The notes: generated by a model from the letters alone, not told the origin. Positions 1 to 8,346 are shown, counted from the stretch's first letter. The stretch: DNA of 64,000 nucleotides from Chenggangzhangella methanolivorans (GCF_019797865.1 NZ_CP081869.1:3373501-3437500), one strand, 5' to 3'. A program made the numbers and translations.

Positions 1-63
1 GTCGCGGCGCTGCTCGCCCAGACGGCGGGCCGGCTCGTCGAGACCGCTGGGGCGCTCGCATGA
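1..63 (+). CDS. C-terminal end of an unidentified protein (partial)
   Basis: The first 60 bases read without a stop in frame 1 (last residues [10 protein letters not shown]) and end at the TGA at 61-63. This stop overlaps the pyrF start as ATGA, so the gene is probably translationally coupled to pyrF. Only 20 residues are visible, Ala/Leu-rich and probably helical, which is too little to name a family. Confidence 0.5.
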   Translation, partial: VAALLAQTAGRLVETAGALA

Positions 64-767
64 CCGACGCGCGCGACCGTCTCATCGTCGGCCTCGACGT
101 CGCGAGCCTTGAGGAAGCCGACGCCATGGTGGCGCGGCTTGGCGAGGCCGTGACGTTCTACAAGATCGGTTTCGAGCTCGCGGTGGCGGGGGGGCTGACG
201 CTCGCCGAACGGCTGGCGCGGTCCGGCAAGAAGGTGTTCGTCGACCTCAAGCTCCACGACATCGGCCAGACGGTCGAGAAGGCGACGCGGCAGGTCGCGC
301 GCCTCGGCGCGACCTTCCTCACCGTCCACGCCTATCCGCAGACGATGCGGGCCGCCGCCGAAGGGCGCGGCGACAGCGGGCTTCAGATCCTCGCCGTCAC
401 CGTGCTCACCTCGTGGGACGCCGACGACGTTCGCGCCGCGGGCTTTTCCGACAGCCCGGCCGAGCTCGTGGAGCGCCGCGTCGGTCACGCGCGCGACGCC
501 GGCGTCGACGGCGTGATCTGCGCGCCGACCGACCTCGCCTCCGTGCGCCGCATCGCGCCGCGGCCGTTCCTGGCGGTGACGCCGGGGGTCCGCCCCGCGG
601 GCGCGGCGCTCGGCGACCAGAAGCGCGTCGCCACGCCCGGCGACGCCATTCGCGCCGGCGCCGACCGCCTGGTCGTCGCGCGCCCGATTCTCTCCGCCGA
701 CGACCCGCGGGCGGCCGCAGAGGCGATCGTCGCCGAAATAGACGAGGCTTCGCGCGGCCTCACGTGA
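60..767 (+). CDS. pyrF: Orotidine 5'-phosphate decarboxylase
   Basis: Cytosolic enzyme converting OMP to UMP, the last step of de novo pyrimidine synthesis. The 235-residue protein has normal length for the bacterial TIM-barrel family. The catalytic Asp/Lys array is visible as DLKLHDIG near residues 60-67 (family pattern DxKxxDI). The phosphate-binding end is seen in VTPGVRP (near residue 176) and the late segment [13 protein letters not shown]. The ATG at 60 overlaps the upstream stop as ATGA. No frameshift is present. The next gene starts about 195 bp downstream, so this is probably the end of its transcription unit. Confidence 0.96.
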   Translation: MTDARDRLIVGLDVASLEEADAMVARLGEAVTFYKIGFELAVAGGLTLAERLARSGKKVFVDLKLHDIGQTVEKATRQVARLGATFLTVHAYPQTMRAAAEGRGDSGLQILAVTVLTSWDADDVRAAGFSDSPAELVERRVGHARDAGVDGVICAPTDLASVRRIAPRPFLAVTPGVRPAGAALGDQKRVATPGDAIRAGADRLVVARPILSADDPRAAAEAIVAEIDEASRGLT

Positions 768-961
768 CTGTCATGATATGGTTCATATCAACTACACGCC
801 CCAAATTTCGATGATCTGGCGCAGTCCGTTAGGCCACATCGTCACCTGAAAATATGCAATCGACCAAGTAAGGCCTTGCGTTGTTTTGCGCCTTCGCGCA
901 GTGGTGGCTGCACCATGCGGATTTACCGCGTGCAGAGGGTATGGCGCGTGGGGGCGCGTAG

Positions 962-1621
962 ATGGCGGCGGACCAGCGCCAGGGCGAAATCGTTTGCGTC
1001 GTCGATGACGACGAAGTCATTCGCGACGTGCTGTCCGCCGTGTTCGACGCCAACGGCTTTTCGGTCGAGACCTTCGACAGCGGCGACCGCTTCCTCGCCA
1101 GCAGCCCAAGCTTCACGCCGGCCTGCGTGCTGCTCGACGTGCTGATGCCGGGTCGGTCCGGCCTCGACGTTCTGAAGGAGCTCAACGGCCGCGGCGGCGG
1201 CGCGCCCGTCATCATGATCTCGGGCTCCGCCGACATTCCGATGGCGGTCGACGCCATCAAGCACGGCGCGCTCGACTTCATCGAAAAGCCCTTCGACCCC
1301 GAGACCATCGTGCGCCGCGTCGAGGCCGCGCTCGACGCCACCGGCGCGCGCGCCGCGGCGCGGGCCCAGATCGACCGCACCGGCGAGATCCCGGGCTCCG
1401 AGAACCTGACGCCGCGCGAGCGCGAGGTGCTAAGCCTCATCTCCGGCGGTCAGTCCAACAAGGAGGCGGGCCGCCAACTCGGCATCAGCCCGCGCACCAT
1501 CGAGGTTCATCGCGCGCGCATCATGGAGAAGCTCGGGGCCCGCAACGCCGCCGATCTCGTGCGCATCGTCCTGTCCGCGACCGAGGGCAAGAACGGCGGG
1601 GCCGCCTCCGCCCAGGGCTGA
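962..1621 (+). CDS. FixJ-family response regulator (receiver + LuxR-type HTH)
   Basis: Two-component transcription regulator of 219 residues. The N-terminal receiver (about residues 5-120) has the acidic pair VVDDDE, the phospho-acceptor Asp in LLDVLMPG and the switch Lys in EKPF. The C-terminal HTH (about 145-205) has the LuxR/FixJ signature LTPREREVL followed by SNKEAGRQLGISPRTIEVH. No sensor kinase lies beside it, so it is an orphan here, and whether it controls nitrogen, oxygen or other genes cannot be told. The 768-961 gap holds no recognisable gene. The start follows a GC-rich stretch without a strong ribosome site. Confidence 0.88.
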   Translation: MAADQRQGEIVCVVDDDEVIRDVLSAVFDANGFSVETFDSGDRFLASSPSFTPACVLLDVLMPGRSGLDVLKELNGRGGGAPVIMISGSADIPMAVDAIKHGALDFIEKPFDPETIVRRVEAALDATGARAAARAQIDRTGEIPGSENLTPREREVLSLISGGQSNKEAGRQLGISPRTIEVHRARIMEKLGARNAADLVRIVLSATEGKNGGAASAQG

Positions 1622-1653
1622 GCGCGGCCAGACGCCGTGCTAGACATGCCGTC

Positions 1654-2265
1654 ATGACCATCGTCACGTCGATCGAAGCGCTCGAGGCGCTCTACGGCCG
1701 TCCGGCTGCGCCGTCGCTCGTCAAGGAGACCGACCGCGTCACTCCCGAGTACCGGGCGATCATCGAGGCCTCTCCGTTCTGCGCGCTCGCGACCGCCGGC
1801 CCGGAAGGGCTGGACTGCTCGCCGCGCGGCGATCTGGCGGGCTTCGTTCGCGTGGCCGACGAGCGGACGCTGGCGATGCCTGACCGCAAGGGCAACGACC
1901 GCATCGACTCGCTGCGCAACATCGTGCGCGACCCGCGCGCCGCGCTTCTCTTCCTCATCCCGGGCCTTGGCACGACGCTGCGCGTCAACGGCCGCGCCTC
2001 GATCTCGGTCGAGCCGGAGCTGCTCGCCTCCTTCGAAGTCGAGGGCAAGCAGCCGCGCAGCGCGATCGTGCTGACGGTCGAGGCGGTCTATTTCCAGTGC
2101 GCCCGCGCGATCGTCCGGTCCGGGCTCTGGGATCCGGCGCGCCGTGTCGATCCGGCGAGCCTGCCGACGCCCGGCCGCATCCTGGCCGCGCTGTCAGAGG
2201 GAGATGTCGGCGGCGAAGCCTATGACGCCGCTTGGCCCGTCCGCGCGGCCAAGACGCTGTGGTGA
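1654..2265 (+). CDS. Pyridoxamine 5'-phosphate oxidase-like FMN-binding protein
   Basis: A 203-residue protein of the PPOX split-barrel fold, probably binding FMN or a related flavin. It resembles the subgroup carrying an SPRGD motif (here CSPRGDLAGFVRV, about residues 50-62) and a conserved PDRKGNDRIDSLRNI stretch, typical of the MSMEG_1061/DR_2335-like flavoproteins. The C-terminal part contains the family's paired Cys/Arg region (YFQCARAIVRSGLW). The substrate is unknown. It starts 32 bp after the FixJ-like regulator, so the two may be co-transcribed, though nothing links them functionally. Confidence 0.82.
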   Translation: MTIVTSIEALEALYGRPAAPSLVKETDRVTPEYRAIIEASPFCALATAGPEGLDCSPRGDLAGFVRVADERTLAMPDRKGNDRIDSLRNIVRDPRAALLFLIPGLGTTLRVNGRASISVEPELLASFEVEGKQPRSAIVLTVEAVYFQCARAIVRSGLWDPARRVDPASLPTPGRILAALSEGDVGGEAYDAAWPVRAAKTLW

Positions 2266-2427
2266 GAAAAGTCGCGGCCAGACGAGATGAGCGGCGCCGC
2301 TCAGAAACGTCCCGTCGTCCCAAGCGCTGTGCTGCCGCAATTGTGATCAGCGAGTAAAAAGTGCGTTAACCCAGCCGCACTACCCTTGCGGGCGTCACAA
2401 ACAGATCGCGTCGCGCCCAGGGCCCAG

Positions 2428-2964
2428 ATGTCTCTTCTTTCGCAACTCGTCGAAATCGCCCTCGACGACCCCAAGCTCGCCGGCGGCTCGCATCCGGCCT
2501 TCGTCTCCGCGGCGCTCGCCGGCCTCGAGCTCCAGAGCTCGCCGATCGAGCCGAGCTGGATCCTGGCTGGCGATCCGCGCGCCGAAGGCGCGCTGCATTC
2601 GCAGAGCGCCGACGCCTGCTCATCGACCACGGTGTGGGCCTGCAGCGCCGGAAAGTTTCGCTGGAACTTCGTGTGGGACGAGACGGTCTACATCGTGTCC
2701 GGCTCGGTGGTCGTCACCGACGAGACCGGCGCGACCTCGACGATCTCGGCCGGCGACGTCGCCTATTTCGCGGCCGGAAGCTGGGCCACCTGGGAGATCG
2801 CGGACCACGTCAAGAAGGTCGCGTTCTGCCGCAAGCCTTTCCCGACGCCCGTGGTCGCGGCCATGAGCGCCAAGCGACGCCTGTGGAAGCTCCTGCGGCG
2901 CGGGCCGGGGATCGCCGCGCCCGTGGCCGGCCCCGGCCTCGCGCTTACGGCGAAAAAACCATGA
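2428..2964 (+). CDS. Cupin-domain protein
   Basis: A 178-residue protein whose centre (about residues 60-135) looks like a small cupin of the DUF861 / (S)-ureidoglycine aminohydrolase type: FVWDETVYIVSGSVVV, then a turn, then ISAGDVAYFAAGSWATWEI. The C-terminal tail is basic and Ala/Pro-rich. A longer reading frame begins at a TTG at 2386, but the ATG at 2428 (MSLLSQLVEIALDD) is preferred because the extension lacks protein-like composition. The metal-binding His residues of classical cupins are not obvious, so catalysis is uncertain. Its 3' end overlaps the convergent chaA gene by about 20 bp. Confidence 0.7.
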   Translation: MSLLSQLVEIALDDPKLAGGSHPAFVSAALAGLELQSSPIEPSWILAGDPRAEGALHSQSADACSSTTVWACSAGKFRWNFVWDETVYIVSGSVVVTDETGATSTISAGDVAYFAAGSWATWEIADHVKKVAFCRKPFPTPVVAAMSAKRRLWKLLRRGPGIAAPVAGPGLALTAKKP

Positions 2965-4111
2965 AGATGTAGGTCGCGAACAGCACCAGGTGGATCATCC
3001 CGTAGAGGATGTTGGTCCGCCCGGTGCCGAAGGTGAGCAACGCCACCGCGAAGGTGATGAACAGGAGCACCGTGTCCTTGGGCGTGAGCCCAAGCTCGAG
3101 CGGCGCGCCGTAGACCAGCGACACGATTGCGATCGCCGGGATCGTCAGTCCGATGGTCGCGCAGGCCGAGCCGAGCGCGAGGTTCACGCTCTTCTGCAGC
3201 TTGTTGGCGCGCGCCGCCCGCACCGCCGCGCTGAACTCCGGCAGCAGGATCAGGAACGCCACGATGACGCCCGCGACAGTGGCGGGCGCGCCCGCCGCGT
3301 CGAGCCCGACCGCGACCGTGGCCGTGAAGGTCTTCGAAAGCAGGATCACGACGCCGAGCGAGGCGACCAGGAAGCCGAACGAGATCGCGGTCGCGCGATT
3401 GCTCGGCACATGGGCCTTGTCGGCGACGTCGTCGCCCTCGATCACCACCGCGAAATACTCGCGGTTGCGCACCGTCTGCGTGTAGAGAAAGGCGAGGTAG
3501 ATCGCGAGCGTGGCGAAGCCCGCGAAGGCGAGCTGGCTCGGCGAATAGGCGCCGCCAGGCGCGGCGACCGTGAAGTTCGGCAGCACGAGCGAGAGCGTCG
3601 CAAGCGGCATCAGCACCGCGAGATAGGCGTTCGCGCCGGTGATGCGGAAGCTCTGCTCGCGGTGCCGCAGGCCGCCGAGCAGGATGCAGAGCCCGACGAG
3701 CCCGTTGCCCACGATCATGACCACCGCAAAAATGGTGTCGCGGGCGAGCGCCGGGTTGGCGTCGGCGCCGAGCATGGCCGAGGCGAGCAGCGCCACCTCC
3801 ATCACCGTGACCGCCATCGCGAGCACAAGCGTGCCGTAGGGCTCGCCCGTGCGGTGGGCGATGAGCTCGGCGTGATAGACGGCCGCGAACACCGCGCCGA
3901 ACAGAACGGGCAGAAGCGCGATCGATACGACGAGGCTCGCCATGGAGCCGTCATAGCCGCCGTCGAGCCCGAAGGCTTTGAGCGCGCCGACGAAGGCGAG
4001 GCCCGCCAGGGGCGGCGCCCACGCCATGAACGGCGTCTTGGGATCGCAAATCTTCGGTTCTGGCGTTTTGGTGTCGGCCTTGGCGGGGGCGTCGACGGCC
4101 GCGGCGGTCAT
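2945..4111 (-). CDS. chaA: Calcium:proton antiporter ChaA-like
   Basis: Integral inner-membrane cation/proton exchanger of the CaCA superfamily, expected to extrude Ca2+ (and possibly Na+/K+). About 388 residues with some eleven hydrophobic segments arranged as two related halves. The acidic alpha-repeat motifs of the family are visible as GEPYGTLVLAMAVTVMEVAL in the first half and LILLPEFSAAVRAA in the second. The reading frame is open further upstream to 4162, but the ATG at 4111 is chosen because AAGGAA lies just before it. A 17-bp perfect hairpin lies 28 bp upstream. It is convergent with the cupin gene and divergent from metW. Confidence 0.88.
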   Translation of the reverse strand: MTAAAVDAPAKADTKTPEPKICDPKTPFMAWAPPLAGLAFVGALKAFGLDGGYDGSMASLVVSIALLPVLFGAVFAAVYHAELIAHRTGEPYGTLVLAMAVTVMEVALLASAMLGADANPALARDTIFAVVMIVGNGLVGLCILLGGLRHREQSFRITGANAYLAVLMPLATLSLVLPNFTVAAPGGAYSPSQLAFAGFATLAIYLAFLYTQTVRNREYFAVVIEGDDVADKAHVPSNRATAISFGFLVASLGVVILLSKTFTATVAVGLDAAGAPATVAGVIVAFLILLPEFSAAVRAARANKLQKSVNLALGSACATIGLTIPAIAIVSLVYGAPLELGLTPKDTVLLFITFAVALLTFGTGRTNILYGMIHLVLFATYIFMVFSP

Positions 4112-4138
4112 TTGCTGCAGGTTCCTTACAGTCGCGCG

Positions 4139-4180
4139 CCGCAAAGGCCGCGGCGAACACAAGCGCCGCGGCCTTTGCGG
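4139..4180. promoter_or_regulatory. 17-bp perfect inverted repeat between chaA and metW
   Basis: The arms CCGCAAAGGCCGCGGCG (4139-4155) and CGCCGCGGCCTTTGCGG (4164-4180) are exact reverse complements around an 8-base loop. It lies between two divergent genes and has no T-run on either side, so it is not an ordinary intrinsic terminator. It could be a leader hairpin, a DNA operator, or the relic of a terminator from a lost gene. Confidence 0.6.
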
Positions 4181-4271
4181 CCGGTTCGGGATGGATTATC
4201 GAAAGGTGGGTTTAGGACAGAGGCGCGCGCCGTCCAGCCGTTTCCTGTCCGCCTTGCGTGATTGTGAGCCG

Positions 4272-4925
4272 ATGACCCTCGCTTTGACTGATCCTATCGC
4301 AGAGCCCGAGGCGCTCGCAGCCGCTCCGCGGCCCGACCATCTGCTGGTCGCCGAAATGGTCCGGCCGTCCTCGCGGGTGCTCGACGTCGGCTGCGGCGAC
4401 GGCGCGCTGCTGCGGCTGTTGGCCGAGCGTCGCGGCGTCGACGGACGCGGCATCGAACTGTCGCAGTCGGGCGTCAACGCCTCGGTGGCGCACGGCCTTT
4501 CCGTCGTCCAGGGCGACGCCGACACCGACCTCATGCATTATCCGGACGACGCCTTCGACTATGTCATCCTGTCCCAGACGCTCCAGGCGACGCGGCGGCC
4601 CAAGCAGGTGGTCGAGGACCTGCTGAGGATCGGCCATCGGGCCATCGTCTCGTTCCCGAATTTCGGCCACTGGCGCACGCGCCTGCAGTTCTTCGCGGAA
4701 GGCCGCATGCCGACCAACGCGAACCTGCCCGACCCCTGGTACGAAACCCCCAACATCCATCTCTGCACGATCCGCGACTTCGTCGATCTCGTAGAGCTTC
4801 TTGGGGCGCGGATGGAGCGGGCGGTCGCGCTCGACGCGCTCGGCCGGCCGGTGCGGGTCAACGCGCCGTGGTGGTTCTGGAACCTGTTCGGCGTCCAGGC
4901 CGTGTTCCTGCTCTCGCGGGACTGA
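4272..4925 (+). CDS. metW: Methionine biosynthesis protein MetW
   Basis: A class-I SAM-dependent methyltransferase fold protein of 217 residues that in alphaproteobacteria works with the homoserine acetyltransferase MetX. The SAM-binding glycine motif is seen as VLDVGCGDGALLRLL (about residues 37-51), followed by the MetW-typical GIELSQSGVNA and the FPNFGHWRTRLQ segment. The ATG at 4272 is chosen from the family's usual N-terminus; the open frame extends upstream into composition unlike a gene. metX, which normally precedes metW, is not adjacent: the upstream neighbour is chaA on the other strand. Confidence 0.9.
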   Translation: MTLALTDPIAEPEALAAAPRPDHLLVAEMVRPSSRVLDVGCGDGALLRLLAERRGVDGRGIELSQSGVNASVAHGLSVVQGDADTDLMHYPDDAFDYVILSQTLQATRRPKQVVEDLLRIGHRAIVSFPNFGHWRTRLQFFAEGRMPTNANLPDPWYETPNIHLCTIRDFVDLVELLGARMERAVALDALGRPVRVNAPWWFWNLFGVQAVFLLSRD

Positions 4926-5023
4926 GGGCGCGCTTCCCCTGCTGCGCAATTGCACGATCGGCTCCACGGCCTTGTCGATTGACAGCGGCCGCGCTTGGGC
5001 GTCGATAGGCTTCGATGTCTAAA

Positions 5024-5039
5024 CCAATGTTTTCATTGG
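5024..5039 (+). promoter_or_regulatory. Small hairpin at the hmuT ribosome-binding site
   Basis: CCAATG-TTTT-CATTGG forms a perfect 6-bp stem with a 4-base loop ending 8 bp before the hmuT ATG. Its right arm contains the GG of the only Shine-Dalgarno-like sequence (TTGGAA). In a very GC-rich region this AT-rich patch stands out. It could be an iron or heme-responsive operator overlapping the start, or an RNA hairpin that masks the ribosome site. Confidence 0.45.
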
Positions 5040-5046
5040 AATAATT

Positions 5047-5978
5047 ATGAAGTCGCCGAGCCTCGACCGCCGCCTGTTCGTCACCGCCTCGCTCGCCGCA
5101 GCAGGGCGATGGGTGTATTTGGATACCCTGTCGCTGCTTGGGCGGAGGCCCGGCGGATCGTGTCGCTCGGAGGGGCTGCGACCGAGATCCTCTACGCGCT
5201 CGGCGCCGGCGACCGGATCGCGGCGGTCGACGTCTCGTCGCGGTTTCCGTCCGCGGCGCGCGCCAAGCCCAATGTCGGCTACTACCGCTCGCTGTCGGCC
5301 GAAGGCGTTCTGGCTCTTGGGCCGGACCTCGTGGTCGCGACCGACGGCGCCGGCCCGAAAGAGGCGATCGACGTGCTGAAAGGCGCCTCCGTCGGCCTGC
5401 TCCAGCTCGACGAGGCCACGTCCGGCGCGGACGTCGCGGCGCGGATGCGGCGGGTCGCCGGGGCGGTGGGCGAGGCGGCGCGCGGCGAGGCGGCGGCGCG
5501 GCGGATCGAGGAGGACGCCGCCGCGCTGGAGGCCTCGCTCTCTAAGGTCGCCAGGCGGCGGAGGGCGATCGTGCTGCTCGGCCCGCCGCGCGGGGGCGCG
5601 CTGATGGCGGCCGGCGCCGGCTCGAGCGGCGCCCATGCGCTCGCGCTCTCAGGCGCCGACAACGCCGCGGCGGCGCTGTCGGGCTGGAAGCCGCTCACCG
5701 ACGAAGCGGCCTACGCCATGGAGCCCGACGCCATCGTGGTGCTGGCGACGAGCGCCCCGGTCTCGCCGGACGAGATCGCGCGTCATCCGGCCTTCGCGGG
5801 ATCGCCCGCCGTGAAGGAGAACCGGGTCGTGTCGGCCGACGCGCTCGGCTTCATCGGCTTTGGCCCGCGGGTCGCCCATGCGGCGCGGGCGGTCGCGGCG
5901 GGGATCTATCCCGAAGCCGCCATTCCCGACCTGCCCGAACGGGACTGGACCGTCGACCGCGACGTCGCGGCGCGATGA
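5047..5978 (+). CDS. hmuT: Heme ABC transporter periplasmic binding protein HmuT (frameshifted)
   Basis: Periplasmic heme-binding component of the HmuTUV importer. The N-terminal signal (DRRLFVTASLAAAG, a twin-Arg-like or Sec signal) is in one frame. The rest, beginning GVFGYPVAAWA then RRIVSLGGAATEILYALG, is in another; adding one G to the GGG at 5104-5106 joins them exactly at the signal peptide. The mature part has the family stretch VGYYRSLSAEGVLALGPDLV, with one of the Tyr residues expected near the heme site. The stop overlaps the hmuU start as ATGA. A sequencing indel is likelier than a true null because downstream genes are intact. No TonB-dependent receptor is adjacent. Confidence 0.85.
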
Positions 5979-7021
5979 CCAAAACCGCCGGCGTCGCCCT
6001 CGCGGCGGCGTTCTTCGTCCTTGCGGCGGCGGCCTCGCTCGGCGTCGGCCCGGTGGCGATTTCGCCTGCCCGCGCCCTGGAGGTGCTCGGCGCGGTCGCG
6101 CGCCTCGGCCGCGCGGGGCTGCCGCCCGACATGGCGCGCGACGCCGCGATCCTGATCGACGTCCGCGGGCCGCGGACCGCGCTCGGCGCGCTCGCGGGCG
6201 CCGCGCTCGCGCTCGGCGGCGCGGTGATGCAGGGCGTGTTCCGCAACCCGCTGGCCGATCCCGGCCTCGTGGGCGTCTCGGGCGGGGCGGCGCTCGCGGC
6301 GGTCGCCTGGATCGTGCTGGGGGAGGGGCTCTCCGCCACGCTCCCGCCGGCGCTCAACGCGCTCGCGCTGCCGGTCGCGGCGTTCTTCGGAGGTCTCGCG
6401 GCGACCGCGCTGCTCGCCCGCATCGCGACCCGGGACGGGCGCACCGAGATCGCGGTGACGCTGCTCGCGGGCGTCGCGCTCGGGGCGTTCGTCGCGGCGG
6501 TCACCGGGCTCCTGGTGTTTCTCGCGCGCGATGACCAGCTGCGCACCTTCCTGTTCTGGACGCTTGGAAGCCTCGGCGGCGCGACATGGGTCAAGGCCGC
6601 GCTCGCCACGCCCTTCGTGCTGGCGCTTGTGGTCGCGATCCCCGCGCTCGCCCGCGGGCTCGACGCGGTCGCGCTCGGCGAGCGGGCGGCGTTTCATTCC
6701 GGCGTCGACGTCGAGCGGCTGAAGCGGCTCGCGCTGCTGGGCGTCGCGGCGTCGAGCGCGGCGGCGGTCGCGGGCGCGGGCGCGATCGGCTTCATCGGCC
6801 TCGCCGCGCCCCATCTGGTGCGGCTCGCCATCGGCCCGTCGCATCACGCGCTGCTGCCGGCGGCGGCGCTTGCGGGCGCCGGGCTGCTGCTCGCCTCGGA
6901 CGTCGCGGCGCGCATCGTCGCGCAGCCCGCCGAGATGCCGATCGGCGTCGTCACCGCGGCCTTCGGCGCGCCCTTCTTTCTCTGGCTGCTGATGCGACGG
7001 CGCGGAAAGCTGTTCGGATGA
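5975..7021 (+). CDS. hmuU: Heme ABC transporter permease HmuU
   Basis: Inner-membrane permease of the FecCD/BtuC family, 348 residues with about nine to ten hydrophobic segments. Family signatures are the RGPRTALGALAGAALALGG region near residue 65, then QGVFRNPLADPGLVGVSGGA, and the C-terminal coupling region IGFIGLAAPHLVRL. It starts with ATGA overlapping hmuT and ends with ATGA overlapping hmuV, so the three genes form a tight operon. The intact reading frame supports a functional importer for heme or possibly another iron chelate. Confidence 0.93.
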   Translation: MTKTAGVALAAAFFVLAAAASLGVGPVAISPARALEVLGAVARLGRAGLPPDMARDAAILIDVRGPRTALGALAGAALALGGAVMQGVFRNPLADPGLVGVSGGAALAAVAWIVLGEGLSATLPPALNALALPVAAFFGGLAATALLARIATRDGRTEIAVTLLAGVALGAFVAAVTGLLVFLARDDQLRTFLFWTLGSLGGATWVKAALATPFVLALVVAIPALARGLDAVALGERAAFHSGVDVERLKRLALLGVAASSAAAVAGAGAIGFIGLAAPHLVRLAIGPSHHALLPAAALAGAGLLLASDVAARIVAQPAEMPIGVVTAAFGAPFFLWLLMRRRGKLFG

Positions 7022-7803
7022 GCGGGCTCGTCGCCGAGGACGTGACGGTGAGGCTCGGCGGCCGCGAGGTCGTCTCCGGCGCGAGCCTCGAGGTCCGGCC
7101 GGGCCGCGTCGTGGTGCTGATCGGCCCGAACGGAGCCGGCAAATCCTCGCTGCTCGGCGCGCTGTCGGGCGAGCTTGCGCCAGCTTCGGGGCGCGTCAGC
7201 CTCGACGGCGAGGCGCTGTCGGCGTTTCGCCCGGCCGAGCTCGCCCGGCGCCGCGCGGTGCTGGCGCAGGCCACCGAACTCGCCTTCGCCTTCACGGTCG
7301 ACGAGGTGGCGCGGCTCGGCCTGCCCGCCGGCCTGTCGCGAGCCGAAGCCGACGCGGTCGTCTCTCAGGCGCTTTTGGCCGTCGACATGGCGGGCAAAAG
7401 CCGGCGGATCTGCTCGGAGCTCTCCGGCGGCGAGCGCCAGCGCGTCCATCTCGCCCGCGTGCTCGCTCAGCTCGCCTCGGCGCCCGACGGTCGTCCGCGC
7501 CATCTGATGCTGGACGAGCCGACCGCCGGGCTCGACCTGTCGCATCAGCTCGCGACTCTGTCGCTCGCGCGGCGGCATGCGGAGGCGGGCGGCGGCGTTC
7601 TGGCGGTGCTGCACGACGTCAATCTCGCGGCGATGGCCGCGGACGAGATCGTGGCGCTGAAGGCCGGACGGATCATCGCGCGGGGCGCGCCCGCCGAGGT
7701 GCTGACCGACGCGGTGATGCGCGAGGTCTATGACGTCGAGGCCCGCATCGGCGTCGCGCCGCCCGGCCCGTTCCTGCTGCCGCAGAGCGTGCGGCTGGTT
7801 TGA
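7018..7803 (+). CDS. hmuV: Heme ABC transporter ATP-binding protein HmuV
   Basis: Cytosolic ATPase of the heme importer, 261 residues. Walker A is GPNGAGKSSLL, the signature is LSGGERQRVHLAR, Walker B is LMLDEPTAGLD and the switch His is in VLHDVNLAA. The sequence after Walker A (GALSGELAPASGRVSLDGE) and AFAFTVDEVARLG are typical of HmuV rather than general siderophore ATPases. It overlaps hmuU by ATGA. After it the operon ends in a region of palindromic repeats. Confidence 0.93.
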   Translation: MSGLVAEDVTVRLGGREVVSGASLEVRPGRVVVLIGPNGAGKSSLLGALSGELAPASGRVSLDGEALSAFRPAELARRRAVLAQATELAFAFTVDEVARLGLPAGLSRAEADAVVSQALLAVDMAGKSRRICSELSGGERQRVHLARVLAQLASAPDGRPRHLMLDEPTAGLDLSHQLATLSLARRHAEAGGGVLAVLHDVNLAAMAADEIVALKAGRIIARGAPAEVLTDAVMREVYDVEARIGVAPPGPFLLPQSVRLV

Positions 7804-7814
7804 CCGCAGTTCTT

Positions 7815-7845
7815 GTCCGGGCTCTTCGGCCGGGATGACGGGCGG
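7815..7845. repeat. Half copy of the CCGGG-type palindromic repeat
   Basis: The sequence around CCGGGCTCTTCGGCCGGGA repeats the right arm of the fuller element at 7907-8007 (GCTCTTCGGCCGG followed by GATGACGGGC). It lies 12 bp after hmuV and can itself fold into a hairpin that may aid transcription termination. Confidence 0.55.
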
Positions 7846-7906
7846 AGGGGCGGGCGCCTCTGAAGAGCGGACAGTGACTGCCGAAGGCTCGCGCAGGAAC
7901 CGCAAC

Positions 7907-8007
7907 GGTCATCCCGGGCCTGACCCGGGATCCAGAACCGACGCCGCGGCGAGGTCTGGAACGGCCGGATCGACTCTGGATCCCGGCTCTTCGGCCGGAT
8001 GACGGGC
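7907..8007. repeat. Intergenic palindromic repeat, family C copy 1
   Basis: An approximately 100-bp element with inverted ends: the left contains GTCATCCCGGGCCTGACCCG then GGATCCAGAACCGAC; the right contains CTCTGGATCCCGG and CCGGATGAC. The left half is similar to the element at 63162-63272 (CCCGGACTTGATCCGGGACC then CAGAACCGAC). It is non-coding, between hmuV and the peptide-gene terminator. Confidence 0.65.
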
Positions 8008-8059
8008 GGGTTTTCAAGCGCATGCCCTGACCGGGGCCGCCGGCGCCGAGCGTCGGACG

Positions 8060-8096
8060 AAAAAGGGACCGCCGCGCCCGTCGGCGCGGCGGTCCC
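8060..8096 (-). terminator. Intrinsic terminator of the GG-leader peptide gene
   Basis: GGGACCGCCGCGCC (8065-8078) and GGCGCGGCGGTCCC (8083-8096) are perfect 14-base complements with a 4-base loop. Read on the minus strand the hairpin is followed by TTTTT (8064-8060). It lies about 50 bp after the stop codon of the peptide gene and gives that gene a strong independent end. Confidence 0.85.
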
Positions 8097-8148
8097 CAAA
8101 ACCGCTTGAGCGGCCGACCCGTCGGGCGGACCGGCCTTGTGCGGGGCC

Positions 8149-8346
8149 TTAAGAGACCGTCGCGTGCGGCAGGGCGCCGAGAACGGTGCCGAGCGTGTCG
8201 CCCACGAGCCCGCCGACCTGGTCGATCGTGCCGGACACCGCAGCGAGCTCGCTGCTCAGGTCGAGGCCGAGACCGAGCGTCAGACCGCCGGCGACGTCGT
8301 CGAGCTCGGCGGCGTTGAGCTCACGGATAATTTCGAACTTGGTCAT
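8149..8346 (-). CDS. Double-glycine-leader peptide, microcin/bacteriocin-like precursor
   Basis: A 65-residue peptide. The first 21 residues form a classic double-glycine leader: IREL, then ELNAAELDDVAGG, matching the family pattern of Leu, Glu, hydrophobic and Val at fixed distances before Gly-Gly. Cleavage after G21 would release a 44-residue core that is Gly/Leu-rich, has no Cys and carries four glycines spaced by four (G45, G49, G53, G57), i.e. consecutive GxxxG motifs as in two-peptide class IIb bacteriocins. The ATG at 8346 is preferred over an upstream in-frame start because GGAGAAGGA precedes it. It diverges from the HlyD and C39-ABC genes that would export it. No immunity gene is recognised. 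The function is inferred. Confidence 0.75.
   Translation of the reverse strand: MTKFEIIRELNAAELDDVAGGLTLGLGLDLSSELAAVSGTIDQVGGLVGDTLGTVLGALPHATVS

Noticed and set aside
2990-4261. Long plus-strand frame opposite chaA
   Set aside because: Charged low-complexity antisense translation; chaA on the minus strand has membrane segments and exchanger motifs.
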